Positions 1-10,195 of a stretch of 64,000 nt of DNA are shown here, piece by piece. The stretch's first letter is position 1. Every line of letters starts with the position of its first letter. The DNA comes from Lepturacanthus savala (taxonomy: Eukaryota > Chordata > Actinopteri > Scombriformes > Trichiuridae), in assembly GCA_030544235.1 (NCBI GenBank), contig CM060471.1, positions 12,075,348 through 12,139,347 of the forward strand, read 5' to 3'. Below the pieces are notes generated by a model. That model did not search any database. It saw only the letters and a list, made by a program, of their open reading frames with translations, and was not told the DNA's origin. The position numbers and the translations under genes were made by a program.

Positions 1-1305
1 ACTTAAAATCATTTAGTTTGCTGTAGTATATCATATTCACAAGGCCTGAACTACTACAGGTGATAAAATATTTTAGTAATTTTTTTTTCACCTTTATTTA
101 ATCAGACATGTTGCTTGAGATCAAATGATCTCTTTTTCGAGCAAGGCCTGACCAATATGGCAGTGATAAAACAAAAATACAAATGTTATATGCATTTTGA
201 TCTAAAATATTCATTAAAAATCAAGAAATACACTTTTTTCATTCTGTTTGCTGTAGTACATCACATTGACAATGGAAAAACAGAAAAATCACATGTCTGG
301 GTGTTCATTAAAAGCGTTAAAATAATGTCGTCATGTGTCATGGCTGCAATGCATCATTGCTGCGTCACACCACCATGTTGCAGCGTTGTGCTATGGGCCA
401 AAGTAATTTCCTGCTTTTCTTGTCCTCGCCCAATCACGTCCCTGATTTTCCAGAGGGTGGGTACTGTCAGATGCTGTCCGATAGGTCTCGCAGAAGACAG
501 AGTGAGGGATGGGGAGAGCTGCACACCGCAGAGCTTGAGCACCTTTACAGAAACGCTGTTCGGCCCTGGCACCTTGCCAGGCTTACACCTGGCCAGCAGC
601 TGTCGGACATCCCCCCTCAGTGAAGAGGGAGATGAGATGGAAAGGGGAGGGCTCCCGACAGTTCCTCACAGGCCGCAGAATAGTCATGGCTGTCAAACCA
701 AATTGTAAAAAGTATTAATAGTATTTGCAAAAGTGGTAGGATCCAATTAATTTGTCTCACCACCAGTTTCTAGTTTTACTTTACCAAAGACTTGTTTTTT
801 TGTTCATACAAATGCCTTCTGTTGTTCCTTGAGACTATGGTGAGGAATGATCCAAGGTTTAGATTTTGGATATTTTGTTAATGACTCTGTGGGTATATAT
901 TTAAAAACTTAATATGTGACCATGGAAACCTTCTCATCTAGGTCACCTTCAAAGACTTCCCATTCAGTGCATTCCTAGTGAGCCCTGCAGCTGTGTAGTT
1001 GCATCCTCCGTCCACCAAGGGGCGCAACAGGTCTGCGGTTTGGACCGCTTCAGCCTCCCAGTGGAGGATGCACTTGGACACTAGAAGCATCAATACTTTC
1101 ATAGCACAGATCCATGGTCCGTTCTTTTCGTCCAACACCCACATATTGATGGAAAGTGGGCAGGATCCCCTCGAGTTTAGCTACTTTGTAATTGATTATT
1201 TAGTGTGACACTTCCTTGTGGAGTCTGTGGACACCTTATTGTGATTCTCCAGGTCACAAGCTAACTCAATTGGTTTCTTTCTATTTTCATTCTCTGTAAA
1301 CGCAG
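1..1305 (+). other. xrcc6: xrcc6 intron, 3' part
   Basis: This stretch precedes the first visible xrcc6 coding exon and ends in an acceptor (AG at 1304-1305). The expected upstream exon, whose Ku70 product ends in a Tyr-Arg just before Ser-Asp-Ser-Phe-Glu-Asn-Pro, was not found here, so the intron probably begins left of the window. Positions about 89-190 resemble a common fish interspersed repeat (CTTTATTTAATCAGACATG followed by a degenerate GAGATCAA..GATCTC core). The higher-GC block at 330-700 has open frames on both strands but no recognisable protein. Confidence 0.7.
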
Positions 1306-1406
1306 GAGTGATTCTTTCGAGAATCCGATCATCCAGCAGCATTACAGGAACCTGGAGGCCTTGGCTCTGGATATGACTGCTCCAGAAGAAATAGAAGACC
1401 TCATCA
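1306..1406 (+). CDS. xrcc6: xrcc6 coding exon (C-terminal arm)
   Basis: The acceptor is AAACGCAG before 1306 and the donor is GTAAGA at 1407. The exon enters in phase 1 and leaves in phase 1, because the last base (A) joins TG of the next exon to form Met. It encodes 33 residues beginning SDSFENPIIQQHY, nearly identical to the human Ku70 arm. Confidence 0.96.
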
Positions 1407-1931
1407 GTAAGATGCAGACACACACGCCTTCATGCAGTCCTATCCCCATCCTGTTTTTGAGGCTTATACTTCCTGTACCTGTCTGTCTCCCCGAATTTAG
1501 TGCCAAAAGTGGACCAGATAGACCAGCGTCTGGGTCCTCTGATCCAGGACTTCAAAGATCTGGTCTACCCTGATGGCTACAACCCAGAGAACAAACCAGC
1601 TGCCAAACGCAAAACAGGTCAGAGCTGAAGTCATCACCGAAACTAAGCAGGACAGGGAAGCAGGAAATATTGTTTATTATACAAAAAAAACTGATGCCAT
1701 TTTACTTAATTTTACATTCCTGAACCCGCAGCTGATAACGGAGGCGGAGTGGAGAAAAAGCCCAAAGTGGAGTTATCAGAAGAGGAGCTCCGGGCCCACG
1801 TGCAGAATGGAACCCTGGCGAAGCTGACGGTGCCGGTGCTGAAGGAGGCCTGTAAACAGTTTGGGGTTCGGACCACAGGGACCAAGAAGCAGGAGCTGAT
1901 CGATGCCCTCATATCTAAACTGGGTTCATGA
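1306..1931 (+). CDS. xrcc6: X-ray repair cross-complementing protein 6 (Ku70), C-terminal part, three exons
   Basis: Ku70 pairs with Ku80 as a ring that loads on DNA double-strand ends and recruits DNA-PKcs for non-homologous end joining in the nucleus. Exons 1306-1406, 1501-1617 and 1732-1931 splice in frame (GT/AG throughout) into about 139 residues. The first carries the SDSFENP..QQHYRNLEALALD block of the Ku C-terminal arm. The second carries the LGPL..DFKDLVYPDGYNPE block and the start of a Lys/Arg-rich linker with nuclear-localisation character (AAKRKT). The last carries KKPKVE and a complete SAP DNA-binding domain (ELSEEELRAHV, GTLAKLTVPVLKEAC, KKQELIDALIS), ending at TGA 1929-1931. 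Spacing and order match vertebrate Ku70. No frameshift or internal stop is seen. The 5' majority (von Willebrand-like and beta-barrel regions) lies left of the window. Confidence 0.97.
1501..1617 (+). CDS. xrcc6: xrcc6 coding exon (arm end and start of linker)
   Basis: The acceptor is CGAATTTAG before 1501 and the donor is GTCAGA at 1618. The exon is symmetrical (phase 1 to phase 1). It encodes MPKVDQIDQRLGPLIQDF, the VYPDGYNPE block and a basic linker ending AAKRKT. Confidence 0.96.
1732..1931 (+). CDS. xrcc6: xrcc6 terminal coding exon (SAP domain)
   Basis: The acceptor is GAACCCGCAG before 1732. The exon opens with an acidic/glycine stretch (ADNGGG), then the basic KKPKVE, then a full SAP helix-extended-helix module that binds DNA, and stops 3 codons after the last SAP helix. 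A Met inside the exon at 1749 is not the real start, because the frame is continuous with the previous exon. Confidence 0.97.
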
Positions 1932-2480
1932 TGAGTTGGGACTTGATCAGCAAGGCAGAATGCTTCAGATCAGCGCTTCTGTGCTCACACTTGATTCCAG
2001 GTGTACAGTTTAAAAAAAAAGCAAGGAGCCACTCGTCACCTTGGTGGTCTGTGGTTGCCTTAAAAGTGCAGATTTTGGGATGAGTCGTACTGTGTTCAGC
2101 GCACAACAAAGACCAGGTTTCTTGTTCTGCTTGACTAGATGAAACCTCTTACTTTGGTTCAGTGCTGCTTCCTGCAGCCAGTGTTTGTTACGCTGTAAAC
2201 TGAGGACATGAACGTGAGAAATGTTTGACTGGCAGATTCATGTTGCTTAAAAGATTGTTGCATTGTAAAACACTGTTCTGTAAATATGGTCATTAAGAAC
2301 CATAACACATTTTAAATCATGTATTTGCATAGATAAAAACTAACTTTTCTCTAGCTCTGCATCATGTTCTTTTATTGTGGTAAGCGTGTGAGTTTGGTAT
2401 AATTTACACAGCATTTCCACTTGTTTGTGTCCTGAGAAATAAGGGTCTGACTTCTAAATTAAAGCTGCAAATCAGCAAAC
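1932..2480 (+). other. xrcc6: xrcc6 3' UTR with ATTAAA polyadenylation signal
   Basis: The sequence after the stop is noncoding. The best polyadenylation hexamer is ATTAAA at 2458-2463, so cleavage is expected around 2475-2490 and the 3' UTR is about 550 nt. No AATAAA was seen nearer the stop in a plausible context. Confidence 0.7.
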
Positions 2481-2664
2481 AGTAAAACTGTAAAATGACA
2501 GTTTCTGTTTCTGTGCTCGGAGAAGAGATCTCGCAACTATGACCATAGAAGGAAGTTAGAATTCTTTTAATAGGTTAACTTCCCCTCTTCTGTTTTGATC
2601 ATCTTTTCTTGTTCTTCGCAACATTGAAACTATCTGCATCTGTTGTAAGAGGTCTTGGAAAGCA

Positions 2665-3002
2665 GTGTTGTATTGATAAATCTCTATTTCAGTAATTCCG
2701 TTCAAAAGTGAAACATGCATACACCAAGTGAAACATTTTTTGTACTGATGATTATAACTGACAACTAATGAAAACCCCAAATTGAGTATCTCAGAAAATG
2801 TCCATATTGTGGAACGGTTTCGATATCGAAGACAGTGGTGCCACACTCTAATCAGCTAATTAATTTAAAACACCTGCAAGGGCCTTTAAATGGTCCAACA
2901 GTCTAGTTCTCTAGGCTACGCAGTCATTGCCCATTGACGCCTTGCACAAGGAGGGCAAGACACATTCAAAAATGTGGGGGAGATTCACAAAGAGTGAACT
3001 TC
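2665..3002 (+). mobile_element. Tc1/mariner element, internally deleted (non-autonomous relic)
   Basis: The left part (about 2665-2810) reads like the terminal inverted repeat of a fish Tc1-like transposon: TTTCAGTAATTCC, then a GTGAAAC segment, ATTATAACTGACAACTAATG and GAGTATCTCAGAAAA. It is followed by the family leader (CTAATCAGCTAATTAA..AAACACCTGCAAGG) and two pieces of transposase DNA joined by a deletion: GCCTTGCACAAGGAGGGCAA runs straight into AAAAATGTGGGGGAGATTC, which lie far apart in full-length copies. No right TIR is visible. No functional transposase can be made. Confidence 0.8.
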
Positions 3003-3813
3003 AGGGAAATGGAGTTTAAATATGAAACGGAAAACTCAGAGGATGCAGGTGAGAGTTGTAGTTATTCACATTGCTTCAAAGAGCAATTTTGTAATTAACT
3101 CCAATTGTATAATTCAATTTAAATGAATGGTATGAGAAATTAATAAGATGTTCATGACCCACTTGAGTTTGAGTTTATATAAAGTAAACTATATAATTAT
3201 GGACGTTCTCAAAATAAAAGTAAAAAAAAAAAAAAACAACCCATGAATTCTCTTACATCTGTAAAAACAGGACGGTTCACTGATTATATTAATATTGATC
3301 AATATTGATTGACCTTTCCTTCACAGAAAGAGTCTAACAACTAGATATAAAAGAGGAAAAACTAAATATCTGGACCAATTGTTTTGAAAACCCCAGCTAA
3401 AATAAAAGGCTCCATATTTTACTAATAAAATACACACATCTGGTTTAAAGTCCGTAGTAGAATGTTGTAACTTTATATATTTAAAGTATTGTAACCTACT
3501 GTCTTCTGCACTAGTAGACTATCACAGGTTAAATCAATATATCAATCTTTCTGTGTAATCTGTGGAAAGTAATCACATCTTTTCCTTTGATCACTACGAT
3601 GTGTCTGTGTTAGTCAGATATAATGTTCATCAGAACCATAGATTCTTCTATGACCACAGCAGCCTATAGTTTTTATTTGAAAGGAACAGGTTAAGGTTTA
3701 GCATTGACATGAATTGTGATTGTGATCAACCAATCATGTTAATTAACCTAAGAATAACTATTTTGGACAACATAAGCTATCTTGAAATCTAAGAACCAAA
3801 TTTGATATTCTGC
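3003..3813. other. AT-rich intergenic DNA, nothing recognised
   Basis: No exon-like block, tRNA or clear repeat was identified. There is a short A-run at 3220-3235 and a small AATATTGATC duplication near 3290-3307. Confidence 0.5.
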
Positions 3814-4194
3814 TATGTAAATGGAGTGACACGGTGGAGCAGGGGTTAGCGCTGTTGCTTCACAGCAAGAAGGTCGCAGGTTCAAGACCTCCTTGGTCCT
3901 GGGTCTGGGACCTTTCTGTGTGGAGTTTGCATGTTCTCCCCGTGTCTGCGTGGGTTTTCACCGGGTACTCCGGCTTCCTCCCACAGTCCAAAAACATGCT
4001 GAGGTTAATTGGCAACTCTAAATTGCCCGTAGGTGTGAGTGAATGGTGTGTGTGCCCCACGATTGGCTGGTGACCATCTGGGGTGTATCCCTGCCTCTCG
4101 CCGTAACGCGCTGGGATTGGCTCCAGCAGACCCCTGCAACCCTAATGAGGAATAAGCAGGTATAGAAAATGACTGACTGACTGTTATGTAAATG
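3814..4194 (+). mobile_element. tRNA-derived SINE-like element, copy 1, with target-site duplication
   Basis: The body is 3824-4184. The head has polymerase III promoter-like motifs: an A-box-like GGTTAGCGCTGTTGC and a B-box-like GGTTCAAGACC. The body carries the common fish module GTTTGCATGTTCTCCCCGTG, CTTCCTCCCACAGTCC and ATTGGCTCCAGCAGACCCC. The tail is a short GACT repeat. The 10-bp TATGTAAATG occurs at 3814-3823 and again at 4185-4194, a target-site duplication that marks both ends. Three more copies lie at 32154, 40055 and 48471. Confidence 0.9.
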
Positions 4195-4730
4195 CCCTCT
4201 GCTGTAAAACATAGCGCTCTGCAACTCCCAGCACTGATCCAATGGTTGAATCATCCCTTCTGCTCTTCAACCGGTGAGGTCACCTTGTTCTTCCCCTAAA
4301 CACTGATTTTAAAATTAACGTTACAATTTTAAAACAATAGTCAGGTACCCATATGAATACTTTGTGTAATCATTCCTCCAGTTTACACTGGCTATTTAAA
4401 AACCCCACCTGAGAAATTGTGAAGGTATCCTTCAACTGACCTCATATAAAACCATAAACTACTTCCCTCGGTTAAATAAAACATATTGTGCTATCTTGTG
4501 GATAATGTGAACTTAAATCACCATAAATCTGATCTTGTTCATCCCCAATTTAATAAAAACAAGGCATATGATGAGTTTTCTATCCCTATGTTATGTTTCA
4601 GGAATTCAGAACCTGTATAAATGGCTGTCAAAAGTTTGGCAATTCATTTCTGGTAAGTACATGTCCTTGTTTTTTTGTAGGGTGATTTTTTACTCTTCAA
4701 AGCGGTGCTTTTCAGGCGGTGTCCATTGAG
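4195..4730. other. AT-rich intergenic DNA, nothing recognised
   Basis: No coding or repeat signal could be supported here. Confidence 0.4.
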
Positions 4731-4733
4731 CTC

Positions 4734-5115
4734 TTGCTGGCCCCTGAAAGTCTGTGGTAGAAGTTGTAAGGCCGAGGAGAGTGTGGGGGGGGGGGGAGCC
4801 AAACGTACCAAGGGCACAAAAAAATGACAGCGTCAAAAAGAGTACCAAGGGCATCAAACTCTAGACCCCTCTGGAATCCTAGTCTACAACCCAGGGCTGT
4901 GGGCTGGAGGTCACTATCGGAGTCTGGATGGAGATCCAGGTGGCTCCTGGACCTGGAGGTTCTCCCAGGACAGAGCTCCATTCCTGTGTGCAGACCACAT
5001 GGAGCTCCGGGGGCCTCCGGAGGCAGATGTTAGACCAGGATGGAGCTCCGTTCCTGGGTGTGGGGATCCAGGGGGTTCCAGGACTGAAGGGCTCCACTCC
5101 TGGGTTAGAGTTAGG
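4734..5115. repeat. G-rich block with imperfect internal repeats
   Basis: A GC-rich island in AT-rich surroundings, with a G13 run near 4784-4796. AGAGCTCCATTCCTG (about 4973) and GGAGCTCCGTTCCTG (about 5042), with GGATCCAGG/GAGATCCAGG variants, suggest two diverged tandem copies. The 60-100 residue open frames in both directions are a by-product of the low-stop composition. Gly/Pro-rich runs in one frame look faintly collagen-like but lack a sustained Gly-X-Y period. Confidence 0.4.
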
Positions 5116-8100
5116 TTTTTAAGAACGCATTAACATTACATCGCATTCAATTTGGAATTTAGCCCAAAATTGTACTATGCCACCATCTTGTGGTCATTTT
5201 TGATACTTCCAGCTTCTCGTTCCAGCTTCAAGATTCCGGAAGGAGGTTCCTATCTAAAAGAGTGAAACCTGATTGCAGCCTTAGCCTGGTATCTAAATAT
5301 ATGGTTTGGCCCTAATTAGGGTTAGTTCCTGAACAAGGATCTATCAAATAATTCAATGGTTTTAGTTATTTTTTGTTATGGTGTGTAGAAAAAAATGCTT
5401 ATCAATAAAAATCTATAATGTGTAAAACGAATACTACTGTCCTAATCTAATGAATGTAATTAAATACAAAGTTAAAGATAATGTAATTTTAAAAAGAGAT
5501 TACTAATTACGACTAATATTTTTTATCACATTAATATATGAATATAAGTGACAGTAAACAATTAGATAGTAATGATTCTCAGTCCATTGGGCCATCATTC
5601 ATTTTCCAATGTTAATACAATTTGTTTTCTTGTTCATTGAGATTTAGAATAGAATATATGCTATTCTTCACTACATTCAGGTCATATTGGTATTGGTCAC
5701 ATTGTAACACAAATTCAGGATTTATTTCTGCTATAAAACTTCAAGCAACATAATATGATGGAATTTCTACTCAACCGTTGAAATTCATGTTGCTTTGATT
5801 TTTTACTAAAATGTGTACCAGAAAATAAGTTATTAGGGTAAAATATTGTCTCAGGTTAAGAGAGAAAATTGTTTGAAAAAGAAAGTGACTCCTTGTCACA
5901 AAGAACATAAAAACTTGACACCAACCAAGTAGTTTTACAAAGTAAATAACTGAATATTTCCCTCTCATGCACGTGAATACCTATAGCAACAAGGTCAGCC
6001 TCTGAACTTGCATGACCCCAGATAATCTTTATCTTCCGGTGGCGTCTGTTCCTAGAATCTTCTTGAGATAAAAGGCTCCTGAATGAGCTCTGGCAGTCAT
6101 CCAGAAATCATAGAAGCGTGGTCACGTTGCTAATCTTCCTTCTATTTCAAGCTTCCCTACCACCAGAGGAGTTTTACCTACAGTATATGTCCCTGGGTGG
6201 CAGCAGAGGAACTCAGCAGGAGGATCACACCCACAGGAATGGAAGTGGAGACATTGACCCTGGAGAATGTAGACGGAGTCTGAGGCTCAATCACAGAGGG
6301 GGGACGGCATCGCTAAACCCCTGCAGGCAGCCACGGGCACTTTACAAAATTGCTGAAAGCTGCCGTCTGAAAAGTCCACGACAAATTATGGAAGCATCCT
6401 CTTCACGTCTTGAGTAACAGAAAGGAACAGATCTGCCACCAGAAGATATAGGCACAAGAGGGAGATAATTGGAGAGATTTATTATTAAACAATATATCAT
6501 ATGTGCATCCAGTTGTATGAGGGATACACTCAGAGGTACAGGCTGCTGTAATCCATAAAGGCTACAAGGAGACTCCTTAGCCTTTCAATTTCAACTTTAA
6601 GTGAAGGGGGAGACAAATCACAGCCCTTAGGTTCAGCTGAAACTAACGTAAGTCCTCAGCAGTCTGTTAATCATTTGGGATTCATGATATTGGACTAAAC
6701 ACTCCTGGGTATCTTTCAGAGTTACAGTCTGACCAGTTCCCTCTTTGTGTTAATATCCCTGCACTGCAGCTTGGCAAACACTATGAGTGTATTTCAAACT
6801 AAAAACACCATAACTTCAGAAGATACCCATGAGATTCAGTTAACTCACTCAGACTGTTGAAGACTCATATTAGCTCCAGCTGAACATAGGAAGTCATTTT
6901 TACACAGGAGGACTGTGGATTTTGTCCCTCACCACTTACATTGAAATTGTTATGAGACTTTGATTGCAGTGCAGCCAGTCTATACAGAGGAAGTGACCAC
7001 AGCACTTGAATGGTTTAAATACACATTTATGCACATTTGTGCATTAAAATACCTCATTGTTGCGACTTCATCAGTTGAACTTACCTCCTGCAGGCTAAAC
7101 AATTAGACTACAGCATTAATAGGGTGTCGTTGTTAAGACAAATAAATATACAAAGCGTATATACAGTAATTACAATTGATTATATAAATCTTCCTAATAA
7201 ACTTGAACAAAATGAGGCGATCTCTCACAAATAATATTTTTTTTAATTTAGGAGTTTACAAGTGTCAACAGATGAATTAATGAAATTATTAACAGAGATT
7301 CATTCTTGAGACTAATAACTGCAGCAAAGTTCATACATCCCCTGTATTCCTTTATTTATTTTTTTTGAATTTCACATATAGAGTAAAGGTCTGCGGAAGT
7401 GGAGATGTAACTAAAGCCTCGAGGTCAGGACATGTTGAAGGTGCACTAATCAACCTTTTTGCATGGAGGGACAGAGCAGAACATGACAGGTCATTTCCTG
7501 TTGATAGTGACCTTTATCATTTTGCAATTGTCATGGCCATGGTACAGTGGATGCGTGTTATCAGGTTATGCCTTGATAGAGTAGTAGCCTCCAAAATGTG
7601 TCATTGTTTTGAAACAAGGAGCCCTGCACCACTATTTCCATATGAGCCGTGGTAATCATGGTGTGACTGTAGCGTTTGCTGGAAGCTGCGCCGGTGTGAC
7701 ATGTCAAACACCCACTGTGTGTGTGTGTGTGTGTGTGTGTGTCTGTGTGTGTCATACACATGCTGCACTGAGGGTGGTCCTGCTGTGTGGTAAATGATGA
7801 TCGTAGATATACCACGCGAGTCTGTAAGACGATCAATTACTGAACAAAAGACGGCTCCGACACAGATTTGACACCAGAAACGAAGTCATCTAATTTACAC
7901 AAGGGATATAAATTAACGCAGAAACTTCTATTTGAAGTTGTCACGCTGTAAATTAAACGCCCAGGCAAAACAAAATACATAAGCCTCTAATTATTCATAC
8001 AGCTGTGTGTGTGGGACACACGCAGTAGTATGGAGGCATTCTTCTTATTAGATTTATAAAGCTTGGTTCTGATTTATGAATGTTGGTCATTTTGGAAGCC

Positions 8101-8720
8101 CACATGCGCCAGCCCCGTTTACACACCCACAATTACCCATGAATAGATGAAGCCCCACCATAACCATCTGTTTTCATATCAACATTCTGCCCGCTCCACC
8201 GGTCTCTCTGCATCTGTCAACGAAACAAACCAGAAAAGAAGACGTGCCGCTTCTTGACAACTCGCTGATCGGCCGAGTGTGAAGCTGTTTGGATGAGCAA
8301 TTCTCCAAGAAGCTGCAGGCAGCGCTACCGGAGGACAAGCAATCGATCCGCTTTGAATAGCCCCTACACTAGTAATTCTAACAAGCATGATCTCACATCC
8401 CTGCAGATATGGACATGCTGGTGTGATGTGTGTGTGTGTATGGGTGAGCAGAGAGGCTGCGGTGCAGCTGAGACGCTGGTCGACAGCAGGGATCTGCTGC
8501 TCAGTCAGTCTCAGCTCTGCAGTAACGTCCTTATTTCATTCCGTGGCCTGTAAACCATGATCGATCGATCAATCAAAGTGTAATCGCAGTGAAATGTAAA
8601 CCTAGCGGCAAATAAAGAGCAATAATCAACAAATTATTGTAATTATACAATTATCAACACCATTAGGGTATATGAACGATTGGAGCAGGTTCATCCCTTC
8701 ATGTTCATCCCATTCTTTTT
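5116..8720. other. Intergenic DNA with no supported gene
   Basis: Mostly AT-rich. A 99-codon open frame at 6118-6417 starts with a hydrophobic segment (LLIFLLFQ) but resembles no family I know and has no splice or promoter support. A (TG)n tract lies at 7716-7752. The block 8100-8560 is more GC-balanced and may be a conserved noncoding element, but no motif decides this. Confidence 0.4.
7716..7752. repeat. (TG)n microsatellite
   Basis: TG dinucleotide run interrupted once by a C, about 37 nt. Confidence 0.9.
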
Positions 8721-8754
8721 CCTCTGATGTCAAGCTGGATGCAGAGATTGTCTC

Positions 8755-9200
8755 CCCGTGTCATGGCTGTGTCACGATCTGTCACCGTCTCGTCTAGTTC
8801 CTGTTTTATTTTGTACCGCTCCCTTTGTTTCGTGTTACTTTCACCTCACCTCCCTCTGTTGATTGCCTCATCCGTCTCGCCCGTGCCTCGTTTCCGTCGC
8901 CTGTCTGTCGTCTGTAACTCTGTGTGTTTCAGTCCTGTTTTGTGTTCAGTCTTTGTCTTCATCACCGGCCGTGCGTTCTCGCTTGTCTGCCCATGAGTTT
9001 TTGTAGCAAATATTCTCCAGTTCATGTCCTGTCCGCTGCTTTCTTTCCTTTAAATGATTCCACCTTCTCCACACATTCCAGACATTCCACACATTCAAAG
9101 TTGTTGTCCATTCTCTCCACCTTTTCCTCAACACCAACCCTGAGTTTCACTTTTGAAAAACCTAGATCAGCGAGACAGCAGAGTGAGCAGGGACGCTGTG
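8755..9200. repeat. Pyrimidine-rich repeat-like segment
   Basis: A long stretch with T/C-rich words (TAGTTCCTGTTTTATTTTGT, GTCGCCTGTCTGTCGTC, CAGTTCATGTCCTG). Such text is typical of retrotransposon-derived repeats that are abundant in fish genomes. ATTCCAGACATTCCACACATTC near 9075 is locally repeated. No terminal repeats were found, so the class is open. Confidence 0.3.
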
Positions 9201-9254
9201 AGTTGACCACCTCCACATCATGATGAGTGTTCCCACAGCTCAGTATGGTTCAAT

Positions 9255-9419
9255 ATGCGTAAAAAGTTCCTAGAAGTGCACAAATTAGGCAAAGCTGACG
9301 AGGAGGAGAGGCAACTGGCTGGGACCCTGCCTTCTAGAGTCCAGGTTGGGCAGAGAGGCCGAAGCATCTGTCACGTTTCCAACAAGTATCCTTTCTTTTT
9401 CCTTCTCCTCATAAAATAA
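9255..9419 (+). other. Unidentified 54-codon open frame, possible orphan exon
   Basis: The frame begins ATG CGT AAA AAG and gives MRKKFLEVHKLGKADEEERQ followed by LAGTLPSRVQ. The composition (charged, balanced) looks more like real coding sequence than its surroundings. It follows a good acceptor (TGTTCCCACAG, ending 9239) and contains a possible donor (CAG/GTTGGG near 9343). I do not recognise the protein, and no neighbouring exon was found. It may be an exon of an unknown gene, a processed fragment, or chance. Confidence 0.25.
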
Positions 9420-9424
9420 CTCTT

Positions 9425-10195
9425 TATTATCACCTGCGCCAGGGAGGTTATGTTTTCAAGGACGTTTGTCTGTTTTTAACATTTAAGTGCTTAAGAATGC
9501 AAACTCCATTCGTAGGGACGATTCTTACCCTCTTAACCGAGAATATAAGCTTCTCTCTTCTGGCTTTCTGACTAACTGTTCCCCCAGCTACGAAAAATAG
9601 ATATAGATTCTCCTTTGTGCCTGTCTCCATCTAGGCCTTAACAGCTGTGGAGAAGAGAAGGGAATTAATTGCCTTGTGGTTTTATATATATTTATTTATT
9701 GTGGTTTTCTATACTTGACCTGTAATTTATGTTTTTAAGTGGTTTTATGCACTTGACTTTTATTGAACTGTGATGTGTGTATGGTTTTAAGCACTTTTAC
9801 AATGTTTGGTGTATATAACTGTGATGTGTGTTTTTCTGTCTATTTGTTTGATATTGGAGGTATATTGACCTGCTGACCTGAAAACTGTCCTTCAATGGAC
9901 AAAGTGACTCTGAATCTGTCTCTCTGTTTGTTGGTTTGTTAGCTCAAAAATATTTTAATAGATTTTCATCCAATTTCTAGTGAATGTTGGGAATGGCACC
10001 ATGAACAGATCATATCCTGGTTTCTGGATCGCTCGATTTTTTGTTAACTTTGCGTTAAATGGATTTTAAACAGGCACTTGTTTGCCCCCCTGGTGATATC
10101 TTACACCAGCATAATATAGGACAATAATGTTGGGTGGGAGACACAATATGCTTGGCAGAGATCTGTATTCTGAGTGCTTTTCTAGTCTAGTGTTT
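9425..10195 (+). repeat. Dispersed fish repeat, split by an internal insertion
   Basis: The left end (GCCAGGGAGGTTATGTTTTC, about 9438) and right part (GATTTTCATCCAATTTCTAG, GGTTTCTGGATCGCTCG, then GGCAGAGATCTGTATTCTGA near 10150) match the order of a widespread noncoding repeat found in many fish. About 430 nt of different sequence (roughly 9480-9910), rich in GTGATGTGTG and GGTTTTA words, sits between them, which suggests a nested insertion. The reverse-strand open frame over 10066-10395 is a by-product. Confidence 0.55.

Noticed and set aside
115..708. A 197-codon open frame plus overlapping 96-codon frame near the left edge
   Set aside because: Lies in the xrcc6 intron, has no recognisable domain, begins in a repeat-like segment and is mirrored by open frames on the other strand, as expected from base composition.
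1749..1931. A 60-codon ORF starting at the internal ATG 1749 as a separate small gene
   Set aside because: It is the SAP-domain part of the last xrcc6 exon; the frame continues upstream into the previous exon by normal splicing.
4824..5122. Collagen-like Gly/Pro-rich frame
   Set aside because: No sustained Gly-X-Y triplet repeat; the glycines come from the G-rich imperfect repeat.
6118..6417. 99-codon frame with a hydrophobic start as a secreted protein gene
   Set aside because: No family resemblance, no splice or promoter signals, and no polyadenylation signal tied to it.
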